Assembly: GCF_030272615.1 (NCBI RefSeq)
Contig: NC_081410.1
Location: 225,857,415-225,921,414 of the forward strand
DNA: 64,000 nt
Direction: 5' to 3'
From: Cryptomeria japonica
Taxonomy: Eukaryota; Streptophyta; Pinopsida; Cupressales; Cupressaceae
This document shows, in pieces, positions 1 through 12,417 of the stretch; within the stretch, counting starts at the first letter, position 1, and each line of letters begins with the position of its first letter. A program made the position numbers and the translations under genes. The notes below the pieces were generated by a model. The model was not told the DNA's origin and made no database searches. It worked only from the letters and a program-made list of their open reading frames with translations.

Positions 1-502
1 GGAGATGAAGAGCATCAGGGTTAACATTGCTTGTGTTTTGTTGAGTAAGAGATATGACAATGTGGAGAAGGCATTGGATGAGTTCTGGGGTGTATATCAG
101 AGGAACATGGACAATATGGTTTCACACACTAGAATTTGAGATAGACTCAACTTGTTTTTGCAAGATGCATCGACTAAAGAAAAGGTAAACAGGAAGGTTC
201 AGGGTCTGCTTGTCAAACATGAGGAAGGTGCAAAGGAATTGAAGTCTAAATTTGATGAATGCCAGCAAATTTTCCAACGTGAGGTTCCCCATTTGGTAGA
301 TGATGCAAGAGTAATTAAAGATAAGACTATATGGCTTTCTAAGTGCAAGTCTTTACTTAGTGCAGCCCAAGCCATTGCCAAAACAGATATCCTTGATATG
401 AATGATATTGCTGACCAGTTCAAGAACTTTTACATGATCAAGAATGCATCCAAGGATGTGATCTTCAATTCGACAACCTACAAAGATGTGGGCTATTTGT
501 GA
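1..502 (+). pseudogene. C-terminal fragment of an unrecognised transposon-type protein (copy 1)
   Basis: The reading frame is open at the window edge and runs from base 2 to a TGA at 500-502, with one internal TGA at 137-139. The product is charged and predicted mostly helical, with many Lys/Glu and no membrane segment. I do not recognise a family. It aligns by eye, over its whole length, with the C-terminal part of the pseudogene at 1460-3847: both have a V-L-L-(S/T)-(K/N)-R-(Y/F) segment, then E-F-W, then D-(I/V)-L-D-M-(N/K)-(D/E)-I and finally F-N-S-(T/M). It is therefore the tail of a second copy, in the same orientation. The internal stop makes it a relic. A function cannot be given. Confidence 0.55.
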
Positions 503-1459
503 CATATTCAAAAATGTGGACAATGGCTGGATCGAAAGTCCTAGTTCTTTCTTTTAGTTTTTGTAATGTAATTGATAATTTAGTTAGGTTGTTTAGTTAC
601 TGTTCAATTAGTTGTTAGGATAATGGAAGGGTGTGTCCTTCCATTCGTATCTCTTAGCATGTATATTTGTAATGAGTCATTTTGTATGAAGAAAGGAGGT
701 AGGACTCATAAAATAGATATTGCCTGGCAGGACTGCAAGTTATATGTATTAGGGAAGTCTATAGAACAAAGAGGTATCTTTTATGCAAAACAAACTATAA
801 TGGATTATTGCCAGGTGCAACTTGTATATGAAATCATCTCTCAAAGATTAATATATGAATTTTCATTGTTTCTTTTCCTAAGTATTGTGCATACTTCTGT
901 GTTGATGAGTTATTCTGACCTCTTGATAAATCTGTTACATGATTTACTATGATGTGTCATCACATGATGTTACATTAAATGAGATATTGGGTTCTTCATT
1001 GTTGTGTAACACATACTGAAACCTTCATAGTTGATAATTAATATTGTCTTAGGAGTTGATAGGGTTTTCTGTCCACAAAGTATCATAAATACCCCTGGAT
1101 AGAGGCACTAGTCTGCTATTTATTCTTTAAGGTTTTGGTTGGTCATGCATTCAAGGTCTCTGATATAGAAACATTTTTCCTGAATTCTATATGAACTTAT
1201 CTTTACATATTTCTTTCAAGTCCTGAAAGTATTCTTATTCTTAATATACTATTATAATCATTTTCATTTCTTCTCAAAGGCATTTTACTTAAAGTACCTA
1301 ATAAAACATAAATTGCAAAACAACATATTGCCAGGTTTTGTAATTTGCTAAGAAGCTTAAATCCACTTTAAACACTCTTTTGTGCTTGGGAGAAAGAGGT
1401 ATACCCACCTAGGTTTAGTGGAGCCTTAAGTGTAGAGGGATTTGGTCTTCTAACATCCC
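503..1459. other. Spacer between the two ORF copies, no gene seen
   Basis: AT-rich sequence after the stop of copy 1. Short open frames such as 623-952 have no family resemblance and no homologue elsewhere in the window. I see no LTR ends, PBS or terminal repeats. It may hold the 3' untranslated part of copy 1 and the leader of copy 2. Confidence 0.4.
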
Positions 1460-3847
1460 TGTTCGTTAGCCAAAGCTTACTGGATTAGTTGAGGAATTGG
1501 CAAACCCTTAAGTATTCCAATATGTGGTTTTGGGAACCAACAGGATGGTCCTCCTTTTGAAATTACCATGTTCAGACAATACTTGCAGTACACATATTGG
1601 GCATGTGGCTAGGTCTGCGGGGAAGAAGTTCCTGATGTTAAGAATAGGCCCATTGGTGTTGGCTGCAGACATTCAAATGCATGAGCCAAGGCCATTTGAT
1701 TACGCAACTTACTTGGCAGAGAAGTTGCATGAAGGATTTTTGAGTTTGCAAACAAAGCCCAACCCTACTTTCAAGTTTTACTCATTGCTAATGCATATGG
1801 TTTTGTTTGATGGTCAGATGCAAGGTTTGTGGCTAGGAGAATTAAAGGTGACTTCTAGGAACAAAGAGGGACAGAACCAACCAATTCAATTATGGGTATC
1901 CCTATGGGACTCAAGGTTTGACAAATCACACTTTGTGTTGTTTGAAGAATATTTTGTCAAGCCCTTATATAGATTGTTTGGAGTAGAATGTGATGGGTCT
2001 ATCTCACAGGAGATTAATATATTCTTGAGACCCCATGCTTTTGGAGACACTAGGGTAAACCACAATCAAGGTGACTAGTTTGTATGCCATAATTTCACTT
2101 TTTTTAGGGTTTATGGTTTTGAGGGTGTTCCATATATATTGCCTACATTAGTTCCTGACAGGATTTCTTATTTAGAGATTATTATGCAACTTAGTATGTC
2201 AAATACAAAGCATTTGGGTGGTGCACACAAGTAGGTATTTATGCTTGGAACTTTGTATTTTGGAGACTTCACCATTGTATCTACCAAGGCTTATGAAATG
2301 ATTGAAAAGAAGCTGGTAGAGGAGTACAATTTGTATGGACACCAGGCTCAAAAAAATTATGATCCAGAGGAGTATATCCACCATTGTAGGAAGAGCCAGA
2401 ACCTAGGAGAATATTTGCATATACCCATGGAGGCTAAAGATTTATTTAGAAACAAGGAATGGGATGAGGCTGATGCAGTCTTAGAGGAATTGAACCAAAA
2501 ATTGGAAGAGCAGAAGCAGAGGCTTCAAGAAGTAAAAGAAGAAGGAGACTCTGAGAGTGGGTCTGATGATAATATAGTTGTATCTACCCACCATGCACCT
2601 GAAATAGAAGAAGTGGCAGAGAGCTAGGAGAAAGCCATGGTGAGAATTAATGCCAACATGGATGTGAGAATGGAAGAACATACAAATTTTGTTGCAAATG
2701 AAGTTTTTGTACAGTCCAAAGAGTTTAAGTCATTCTTGTACCATTACAAAGGGAAAAATTTTAGGGAAAGTATCCCAAAAGTCACCCCAGAAAATGAAGC
2801 AGAGATGCTTAAAAAATTGAAAGTAGATATTGATGCAAAAGTGGCCACAATGACACCATAGAGAGGAAGACAAATTCTCAATGAGGTAGGCATCATTTTG
2901 TTCCCAAGATGGGACTTGAGTGCTTCTTTCATTTTTGATAGCTTGTTGCATTATGATAGAAAGGATGTAAAGTTAGACATACAGGGTGTTAATGACATTT
3001 TTATTGGATCGAGATATGACCCAAATGAAGAGGAAATGTTGCTTTGGGCCCTATACCCTCCAAAGAAAAGACCCAAGATTATAGATGTAGATAAGGCATT
3101 TGGGCACATGATGAGACTGAAAGTGGGAGAAGTTAATCCAATTGTCACCACAGATTTGGGGATTGACATTACAAAACTGAATAAGGCCCAAATGCAGTGG
3201 TGTTAAAAGAGGGTCAAAATAATAAGAGTTTATATGAAGACCTATTGAGAAGTCATAGTCATGAAGTACCACAGATAATTGATACTGGTGTACAATGGAA
3301 AAAGAAATATGAAGACCAAATGAAAGAAAACATTAAGCTAAGAAGGCAAATCAGGTTTGCCAGGGTAGATGTTGCTTATGTTTTGTTGACAAACAGGTTT
3401 GAGCACTTGTTGGAAGTCCTCAAAGAATTCTGGACAAATTGTTAGAAGACTCTGAATAATATGGCTTCTCATGAAAGAATGTTGAAGAGGCTGAAGGCAT
3501 TGTTAAAAGAGAAGAGTGTCGATGAGAAAATTATTGAGAATATCCGGAGAAGGTTGAACAAGCATAAGGCATTTGGTGTAGACATTAAGTAGGAATTTAC
3601 TGATTGTAAGGATATTGTTAGGTATGGTGTGGTAGATATTGTGGATGATGAAGAGTAGTTAAAGGACAAAGGGATTTGGATTACAGAATGCCAGAATATA
3701 CTCAACACATCCCTTAATGTTTCCCGAGTAGATGTTTTGGATATGAAGGAGATAGGTGAGCAGATGGAGAGAATGGTTACCATGGGGATTGTTGTTAGGG
3801 ATACTATATTCAACTCAATGTCTTATTCAATTTCAAAGGCAGTTTGA
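1460..3847 (+). pseudogene. Unrecognised transposon-type ORF, decayed (copy 2)
   Basis: One ancestral reading frame can be followed from about 1524 to 3205, interrupted by stops at 2076-2078, 2232-2234, 2625-2627 and 2859-2861. It shifts frame near 3200 and continues with stops at 3443, 3590 and 3656 to a TGA at 3845-3847. Just upstream another frame reads E-I-T-M-F-R-Q-Y-L, which also looks coding, so the true start is further left. Visible parts: a hydrophobic helical block with F-D-Y-A-T-Y-L-A-E-K-L-H-E (about 1695-1733), a Glu/Lys-rich coiled-coil-like stretch (about 2480-2560), then a helical C-terminal domain shared with copy 1. The layout resembles ORF2 of element B (22932-26103) and the ORF at 61429. 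Its function is unknown. A transposon origin is inferred from that recurrence. Confidence 0.5.
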
Positions 3848-4926
3848 TCTCATACTTCACATACTTTTACATTTGTGCTCACCACTATCTTGTTTAGTCC
3901 CTTGTTGTAACATCGATAGGCCTTGTTGTTTGTAGCATATCCCAAAAATATTCCTTCATATGCTTTGGTATCAAAATTTCATAGATCATCTTCATCTTTT
4001 CCCATATAGCATTTGCTTCCAAAGATTCTAAAATACTTCACCGTAGAAGGTCTTCCATTCCAAATCTCATAAAGCGTCCTAGTATAATTTACTCTTATTT
4101 ATACCTTATTAAGAATATAGATAATAGTATGCACAACTTCTTTACAATATAAATTAACCAAGTTAGCATCTTTCAACATTGTTCTAGCCATCTCAATAAT
4201 AATCTTATTATTCCTTTCTACAACTCCATTCTACTGAGGGGTTCTTGAGATAGAAAAATGTCTTTTGATTCCATGTTTCTCACAAAATCTATCAAATTCA
4301 TTTCAATTAAACTATCCTCCTCTATCAGATCTCAAACACTTAATTTTCAACCATTGACTTGAACAATTTAAACCTTTTCTAAAGCTTTATATTTTTCTTT
4401 CAAGAATGTAGCCCATGTCATTCTAGAGTAATCCTCATTAAGAAACATAAAGTACCTTTCTTTGTTGAGTTCATCTATCGTTGTAGGTCCACAAAGATCT
4501 ATATGAATCAACTCCAAAGGTTTAGAAGTAAAATATTCTTTGTCCTTAAATCTCATCTTCATTTGTTTTCCTATTTGATATTCATTGCATACAACATCAA
4601 TAGGTTTGATATTTATTGGTAAATCTCTCACAATTTTAGTAGTACCTATCTTCACCATGTTATCCAAATTGACATGTCCAAATGTTTTGTGCCACAACCA
4701 AAAATCACTGCTTTGTGCCAACAAACATCTACTTCCACTCTTGCCTTTTATATAATAAACATCTCCATTTATTCTAACACCTTCTACAACTAATCTTCTT
4801 GATTTTCCTTTTCTAATTACACATCTGGACTAGCTAAATAAAAATTATAGCCTGTATTTCACACCTAACTACAATCAACATGTTATGTCTCATAACTTCA
4901 ACATAATAAACATCATTAGTTTTATG
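3848..4926 (-). pseudogene. Copia A pol: GAG-pre-integrase and integrase fragment
   Basis: In the minus strand one can read W-L-W-H-K-T-F-G-H-V-N (GAG-pre-integrase region), then a modified zinc-binding segment, L-I-H-I-D-L-C-G-P (start of the integrase core, with its first Asp), D-Y-S-R-M-T-W, and at the far left E-G-I-F-L-G-Y-A-T. This is the standard order of a copia integrase. The expected Q-Q-N-G motif near 4235 is damaged and several frameshifts and stops are present. The integrase would insert cDNA into chromosomal DNA. Here it is a dead fragment, cut off from gag-protease by GA and with no RT downstream. Confidence 0.8.
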
Positions 4927-4931
4927 CTTAT

Positions 4932-6130
4932 TGTAGCATCCTAAATTGTACTCGCTTATAATTTTGTCCTCGCATAGACCTCACTTCGGTGCTTTGACTT
5001 TCGAGGCCTAATTAAAGTGTTGACTCTTCTCACACCACCTATCAAACCTGATTGTGCACCATTTTCACAGTCTCCCCCCAAGCCTTGGATTCTAATTTTA
5101 AGGATCATGGTGTTGTGGCACCATAGTCCTAAATTAGGACCATGGTGTCGATTGCCATGGTCCCATTAATTTGGGCCCATCTTGGGGCCTCATAACAGTC
5201 ACATAATAGAGCGGGATTTAGGATCCCGTGTGGGCCTACTCTGAAAATTCAATTTGATTTTCCATGGGCAAGTATAAAAGGAGGTCTACCCCTCTAATTT
5301 TAAACCCAAGAAACTTCAAGATCTCAATTACACTTTGGTGAAATTAAATTCAAATAAGCAAGCAATAAGTCTTTCATCAAGCATTGGAATAGAAATACAG
5401 TCAAGTTTCAAGTATTGAGGATGACATCCATGATCTATGTTTTATGAATACAACCTAAATGAAACCCTAATTCCTTTGTGAAATTCAAACAACACTTTAT
5501 TTAGGTATACATTATTGTTTCAAGCATTTTTCAGTTTTTCCCTCAAAAAGAGAGTATTTCATTAAAGTTTTCATTTACATTTGTAAGTTTAATTTTATAG
5601 TTAATTCCAACATTGGGATTTGACCTAAGGAAAACCCCTATTCTCAACATATTTCCCTTTCTCTATGTGTCCATGAATAGGTATAGATTTGTACTCAAGA
5701 GGATCAACAAGGTTCACAGTGACAAATAGGTTCAAATTTTGACGATAGAAAATTCGAAGGACCATGGCAAATTGATACTACTTGATCTTGAAAAATCAAG
5801 CCGAACTTGTGAGAATAGATTTTAGACACCTTAATTTTCCTAGATCCAGATAAGTGGCTTCATGAGACATCTATAGCTTATTGTTTCTATCAGAATACTT
5901 CAATTATCACCTATTTTTCCCTAATCATCAATAGTCAAATCAACTCAATTTTGAAAAGAGAAAGGCCCTACCCAAACAGCCTGAATCTAATCAAAATCTC
6001 AATCCTATCCTCAAAGGGGATTGAAGCTAGATCTATAAGATTCCTTTTCCTTCCAAATGTGATGGTTAATTAGGTCATTCAGTGGTTTTATTATTTTAAT
6101 TAACCCTAACCCTAATTCTTAACTAAAACA
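4932..6130 (+). repeat. 5' LTR of GA
   Basis: 1199 bases, TGTAGC...AACA. It matches the 3' LTR at 13320-14140 along its length, including the run GGGCCCATCTTGGGGCCTC and a TATA box. A block at roughly 5563-5870, plus a smaller one near 5390-5420, is absent from the 3' LTR. I could not recognise a convincing tRNA-complementary primer site directly downstream. Confidence 0.85.
5273..5280 (+). promoter_or_regulatory. LTR TATA box of GA
   Basis: TATAAAAG within the LTR. The same octamer lies at the equivalent place of the 3' LTR (13624-13631), so it is conserved between both copies. It probably starts the element's transcript. Confidence 0.6.
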
Positions 6131-6651
6131 TTTTTTGTGAACCCAACTTCTTGCACCATAATTTCTTATTTGTGATCTTAGATCTAATTTGCATGCATTT
6201 TCAAATTCAAACTTGTACTCATAAGTTTTATTTTCAATTGAATTACATAAATTTAGAGGTTACATTCAAAAAAACCCTAAGCTATAATTCTAAAATTAAA
6301 CTTGTGGATTGCATAATTTTGATTTATTGTCTTAGATCTGATTGTTTATGCATTTTAAAATTCAAATTTTCACTCATAGATCTCATTTTCAATTGAATTA
6401 CATAAATTTAGAAGTCACATTGAGAAAAACCCTAATTTATAATTCTAAAATTAACTTGTGGGTTGCATAATTTTTCAAATCTATTTTCAGATCTAATATT
6501 TATGACATGTTATACTATGATCTAGAGACATCTAATGTTCAAATTCAATATTCACATTTTTAATTCATTGGTTAATTAATTATTTTTATAAAAATTTGCA
6601 TTGTTTAATCACAATTTTTAAATTTGGCATTCAAATTTTCCTTCTTCATGC

Positions 6652-8227
6652 ATGAGATCTGTTACCATTAGTCCTAAATACAATATTCCTATCAGAAGAA
6701 GAAGTAGAATTAAGGCTTCCCAAGGTTTAACTACTAAGGATATGGAATCTAATTTGGATAACTTATTTCATGAGAATGTTGGTGCTTCCTCTAATCCAAC
6801 AAATGACATCATTTATCCCCATTCTCCTCATAATTCTCATGATGTGGATGAATCACTAACTAGGTTTACTATTGACCAATTGGAGAATATTGACAATGAA
6901 TTTGAAAATCTTCAACAATGAATAAGTCAATAATACCCAGAATTTGAGGCGATCCCTTTGATTGAAGGATTAAAAACAATGGTACAAAGTGATAAAATTG
7001 GTGTTAATTTTTTGCGTGGCCTTTCTCATATTTTTTACACTAATATCATGCCAATCAAAAGTAATGCCAAAGTCCTTGGTTACTCTCAACCCACTATTCA
7101 AGTGAGTCATTACATTCTTATGCCTACATACTTGCCTAGCGTACCTATATTTGCATCTTCTATCATGGCTACTTCCACACAAAATGTTAATCCTACACAT
7201 GTTAGTCATGGGGGCAATCATATTAATCTATATTCTTATATCACTCCTTCTGTGAATTTTCTATTTGTATCTTAATCAACTCCTATATCCACATATCCTA
7301 ATGTTACACCTCCTTAATCTCAACCTCCGCCCACATACAACAATATTACTCCTCCATCACAATCCAATATGTTTAATTTCAATCCTTCTACCAAAGCAAC
7401 CATTAACAACTTACCTCAAACTCTTACATCCTTACAACACCAATTAGCTTCCATTACTCAATCCAAGTTCAATGTCCCTACATTTGATATAGCAAGCCCA
7501 TTGTCTAATAAAATTGTTTGTTTTGTCCCTCCTAAGCATATGAAAGTCCCCATATTGGAGTTGTACAATGAAAAAGGTGACCCCTTGACTCATGTGGAAA
7601 GATTTTAAACTTTGTGTAGTGATTTTTCTCATGACCAAAGACTTATTGCTAATTTGTTTACTAGAACCCTTAGGGATAAAGCTTTGTGCTGGTATTTTTA
7701 TTTGTCTCCTTATTCTCTCACTTATTTTCAACAATTGCTTAATGTTTTTATTCAACAATTTTTAAATAATATTGGTCCTAAGATTGCTTTGACTGACTTG
7801 ATTCATTTTAAGAAGGGAGTTAAAAAAAAAGGGACTGATTTTGATGGTAGATAGAAACATTTTCATTCTCAAATTGCTTATCCTTTGCCTAATCATGATG
7901 TTCAAAGATTTTTTATTTCTAATTTACAAAAAGGAATTAGAGATAAGCGTCTATTTTTTGATTTTACTTCCTTCAATTGTGTGTAGTGCTTCATAACTAT
8001 CAGCTTCAAGTGAGTCAATTTGAATCATCTCATTCAATTGCTATGGTTGATAAGAATGAGAGTGCTCAAAAATATTTTGTGAAGTTTAAACCTAACAAAG
8101 GATACATCATGATAAATGGCAAGATCAATACTCAAGTGGCAGCCACAATATCAAGTGTGGGCCCTTTATCCAAATACTTTAGAAAAGAATTAACTCCTCT
8201 TTCTCTAAATAGTATAATGTCAAGGTT
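6652..8227 (+). pseudogene. GA gag, N-terminal part
   Basis: Broken coding sequence. The gag core is visible around 7530-7850: K-V-P-I-L-E-L-Y-N-E-K-G-D-P, then L-R-D-K-A-L-C-W-Y and F-I-Q-Q-F. This is the pattern of the retrotransposon gag (capsid) family, where an aromatic residue after the 'A-L' pair and a 'F..QF' motif are typical. Stops interrupt it at about 6919, 7273, 7606 and 7852. The N-terminal 300 residues are low in recognisable features. The coding frame is cut by the solo LTR at 8233 and resumes at 10786. Confidence 0.7.
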
Positions 8228-9833
8228 AATAATATTGGCATTGTGTTTTCATTGATGTCAACCAGTATGGGATGTCTACCAGTAGAAGAGATATATGTGC
8301 AACACTGTCAAGGAGGAGTACATGTTGAGATATCTTTGATATCACCTTGTGTTGCAGCACACCAATAAGGTAAGGATGAATCCACTAGAGTCATTAGTAC
8401 ACAAGTTAGTGCATAACTTGTGTGGATGAGATGGTAAGGTGATCGGTATCGGCATAGTGTATCACTAGGAAAAAGAGTATGTCAACTAGCAAGTGAAGTG
8501 CTGATAATGAGAAAAATGCTTGGATGGTGTTTGTGATGAAGAGGCGGAATGATACCTGAATCAAATCAACACTGGAAGTGAAGAATGAATAGGTCACTGG
8601 TATGTTGTGTGGTTGCAGAATAACAGGACTCCCACTGGATGAAGATGTAGTCACCATGTGAAGAGAATACTGGCAATGAATGTGCCCACATCAAATCACA
8701 CGTGCCTATTTGAAGAGATGTTGCACAAATAGGAAGTCACATGAGTACATTGCAGAAAGAAGATTGGTTTACTCCACCGATAAGTGGAGCTTATCTCCTA
8801 TTATGCATTATGTGTATTATAGCTTTGTGAGATAAGAAAGAAGATGTAAAGATAGGTGTTTGAAGGTTCACACCGGATCTACCAGTGAATTGAGGGAATA
8901 TATTAAGTGCATGAGAACAGAAATATGCACTGGACCGATAGAGAAAGCAAGTTGAGTTACCGAAACAAATGGAGTGTGATGTGTTTGTCATCTTGACAAA
9001 TAGGTTGTGATATGGTCTAAGCTGATCAAGGAGAAGGTAAGGTTGAGAATATGCAAACAGAGGAATGTGGCCTAACTAAAGATGGATTCTAGTAAAGGTT
9101 GATGATAGAGTGTCATCAAGAGTGCTTACCAGTATGTAAGTCCACCGGTAATATAGACAAGGTGCAGATGCAGATGTCTTCCCACCTTATGGGAATGAGC
9201 ATGCTTTGGATAGACATGTCTGGAGACCGATTTTGGTGTTCCACCAACAGTTCAACAAAGTGAAGACATGAGGAGTTAACCAGTAGAATGTGAGATACCG
9301 AAAAGGTTAGTAAACCAGTAAAGAAGACAAACCTCTAGAGTGTTTGGTTGGTGAGCCTATCTAGACTGACATGAAGAGACAAGCTAGCAGTAGGTCGACC
9401 TAGATGCCACATAGAGTTAAGGTGGCGGACCTGCATTTGGATAAAGAAGGAAGGAATGTACATCGACGGGGTAGCTACAGAGTTGATCGACATTAAAAGA
9501 AGATCCCACAAATCATGGGAGGTGTTGCAAAGTTGTTGCAAAGGTTTGTGGCTTGAGGTCTGGAGGACAACTTAGAGCCAACTAAGAGTGATTGAGGAGA
9601 TCAAGGTGGATGAAGGATACAACAAGACCGATCTTGGTGTTTTACCAAGAAATCAGCCGATAAGGGAAAAAGAAGATCGCTAGAGATAGAAGGCGCGATA
9701 ATGGCAGAGTTGTATAGTTTGCTATCTAGGTGATCAGATCGGGCAAGATCTGATTGGATTTGTTTTGCCTCAAGGTTGATGAGGAAACCCTAACTGCTCA
9801 AAGTTTGAATTGGTTTTTGGCGGGAAAATGAGT

Positions 9834-9842
9834 CTATAAATA
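9834..9842 (+). promoter_or_regulatory. TATA box of the 2.5 kb solo LTR
   Basis: CTATAAATA, about 1.6 kb into the LTR, in an otherwise GC-richer stretch. Position and orientation fit an LTR promoter. Assignment is by motif only. Confidence 0.45.
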
Positions 9843-10361
9843 TGCAAGCCAAAAACAAAGATGGTTATCATTGGATGAAATAGTAAGGCTGCTAAATGAA
9901 AAAGAGGGTGCTACTACGAAGTGATTGAGTGTTACTTATGCATGTAAGACAAAATTAGCCAAGTTCTTAATAAGTATCTAAGAAGAGAGTGAGAGTGAGG
10001 GAGAATCAGGTTAAAGTGTTCAACCAGCAGCAATGCAAAACTGGTAGTGTCCATACCAGCAAAGAAGAAGTGAAGGAAGCTGCAGAGTAGGAAGACATAG
10101 AATTGACAAAGTGTCATACTAGTAAAGATAAAAATAGTGAGGAGGAGATCCAACAGAGAAGAAGGAGAGTAGAGGTGAACTGGTAGAGTTTACTGGCAGT
10201 GAAGCAGTAGATGTGAGCAGCAGGAGAAGTGTACGGGTGTAGCAGATAAGGTATATCACTGGCAGAGTGAGGTACATGAAATTGTTGCAAGATTCACTTG
10301 TAACAAGATAACTAATTTTCTAATTGATGTTTTCATTGTGATCACTGAGTTGTAGCTCGGT

Positions 10362-10509
10362 GCAGGGGTTGCAACTCCTTTGGGTTATAGCCCATAAACA
10401 AGTTAGGGGTTGATGCTCCTTGGGTTGGTGTTCTAAATCAGGGGTTGGTGCTCCTTGGGTTGGTGCCCTAAATCATGGGTTGTAGCTCCTTGGGTTGGTG
10501 CCCTAAACA
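10362..10509 (+). repeat. 35-base tandem repeat within the solo LTR
   Basis: Three near-identical copies (10406-10440, 10441-10475, 10476-10509) of a unit containing CTCCTTGGGTTGGTG, preceded by a more diverged unit from 10362. The repeat lies between the TATA box and the LTR 3' end, so it would be in the transcribed part. Confidence 0.75.
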
Positions 10510-10785
10510 TTATAATGGAGTTTCATTGTGAGGCTGGATTAGAGCAGTAGACTCCAGCAGCATTGCTCACCGAGGTTTTTCCCATCTTGGGTTTTCCTCG
10601 TATATGTTGGTGTTATGTGATGTCCCCTTGTGTGATTGCATTTGTGTTGGTCTCCCCACTAACCGGTAAGTTTTTTCGGAGTTAGATCTATTAACCAGTA
10701 TACTCACATAAGTTAGTTAAAGGGAAACAGTTTGAGAACCACTGATTCAACCCCCTCTCAGTGGTGCATTGTGTCTAACAAATAA

Positions 10786-12417
10786 ATGCTAATGTGTTGA
10801 AACTTATTCTCATTATACCAATTGGCTCTTCTAAACCATTGTCACCCTATCATGATCCCAAATCCTTTTTTCAATATCATCTTCAACCCAGTCATGATAG
10901 TAAAAAGTATTATACTTTGAGGAGTAAGATTCAAGACTTCAATGGTAACAATACTATATGTGTATATTGTGTGAATGACAAAGGAAACAAATATGATGCT
11001 CCTCCTAATCAAAATATCCAAATCCTCACCAATCATTTGTCTTCTTACTCTACAAATGTTGTTGAGTTAGAGTCTCTTTCCTTTTCTCCTCATGACCTTG
11101 GTGTAGAATCTAATAATATTGTGAATCTTGTTGGCAAACCTAACCCTCCTAAGGACCTATGCATTACCTTTGATACTAGTGAGACTATTGTTGCACCTGA
11201 TGGCCCATTGTATATCACTATGAAGATCAAAGACAAACTCTCATGAGGAGTGCTCATTGATCTAGTGTGTATGGTGAATGTCATCATTGAAGGATATATT
11301 TACATTTTACAATTGAATCAAGTAACAAGTGACAAATCTAATATTATGGTCAAGGTGTATATTGGTTTCTCTTTCCCTACTATTGGTTCTATTACCCTTC
11401 TCATTGAGGTTGGTACTATGTGCTTAGATATGAATTTTGCTATCATTCCTACATTGGATCAATTTCATGTGAAGTTGGGACATCCTTGGCTCTCTTCCAT
11501 GATAGACACCCCTTCTACCATTCATAAATGTTTTAAATTCCCTCATAATGGCACTATCATAAAAATTAATCATAGCCATTACCAACCCATGGTGAAGTGT
11601 GGAAATTTCACCATTGATTGCTTTTGGCCTAAATAACCTGAGTCTCTTAATCCTCAAAGTGACGCCCTTTTTCTTTCTTATCAAAAGTGGGAAAATAAGA
11701 TGATAATATCTTTGAGTAAGACTAGAGACCCTAGACCTATTCCTCCTCCTCGTGATGGACCCAGTATCCTTCCTACACCTTCTATCCCTCCCATATATGT
11801 TGTAGTCTTGCCTCCTGCATCTTACAAAGGAAAGCGTTTGGCATATTTTATGTCTCAACCTCTCTTCTATTCCTCCTTTAAAGGAAGAAAATAATCCTAT
11901 GTTCATTAATCCTCAACCTTCACAGCCCTTGACTAAAACTAAAAAAATCATTATGCGAGAGGATGACAAAGATATTGTAATAAGGCTCATGAACTTACTT
12001 CCCAAACCATTTCCTCCCCTAAGACACCAAATCTTAACTTGATCCCATTTTACCAGCCTTCACCTAATCCTAGGGAAAGTTCAACCTAAATCACCAAGAT
12101 TAAAAATGCTTAAGAAAAATGATGCTTCATGCTCTTTTCTTATTAGAAATCCTATTTTTATTAATCTAGATGATGGTATGGATGATGATGTTTTTCATGC
12201 TAACAATGTTGATTCTAATGATATGTATGAGTTTGTTGATGTTAATCATGATCTATCTTCACATTTTTCAAAAGCATTAATACTAGCTCCTAGTGACAAA
12301 TAAAGTGACTCGTCATTAGAGAATGGTCCTTTTTTGGAACTTGTAGTAGCTATATCTACCATGCTAGAAGTAGATCCTATTACATCTTGTCCACCTTTCC
12401 CAAATGATGTTCAGTGA
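10786..12417 (+). pseudogene. GA gag tail and protease-like region
   Basis: Continues the frame broken by the solo LTR: K-Y-Y-T-L-R-S-K, then the region around 11250-11636 with L-I-E-V-G-T, L-G-H-P-W-L and the F-P-H-N-G-T-I strand. L-G-H/R-P-W-L is typical of the C-terminal half of plant gypsy aspartic proteases. The catalytic D-S/T-G triad is not recognisable: the expected position reads L-I-D-L-V. After 11636 Pro-rich then acidic stretches follow, with in-frame stops. In related elements an RNase H or RT would come next, but here coding simply ends near 12417. Confidence 0.6.

Larger units (their letters stand above)
8233..10780 (+). repeat. 2.5 kb copia-type solo LTR
   Basis: Bounded by a perfect 5-base target duplication AATAA (8228-8232 and 10781-10785). 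It starts TATTGGCATTG, where TG has become TA, and ends TCTAACA. Near its start it has the TCATTGATGTCAA dyad seen in the other copia LTRs, and near its end the stem-loop CCACTGA...TCAGTGG. No primer site, second LTR or coding region is present, so a full element recombined down to one LTR. 2548 bases is long for a copia LTR. Confidence 0.85.

Noticed and set aside
3249-3270. Possible CRISPR-like or tRNA structures in the window
   Set aside because: No regularly spaced identical repeats with unique spacers and no tRNA cloverleaf were seen; the tRNA-like hits are retroelement primer sites, which are complementary to tRNA ends.
3469-3813. Minus-strand open frame of 114 codons
   Set aside because: It is the complement of the coding relic on the plus strand, which aligns with copy 1. 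No resemblance of its own.
11424-11906. Minus-strand 160-codon open frame in GA
   Set aside because: Opposite strand carries the L-G-H-P-W-L protease-like motif in a coherent gag-protease order, so this is a shadow.
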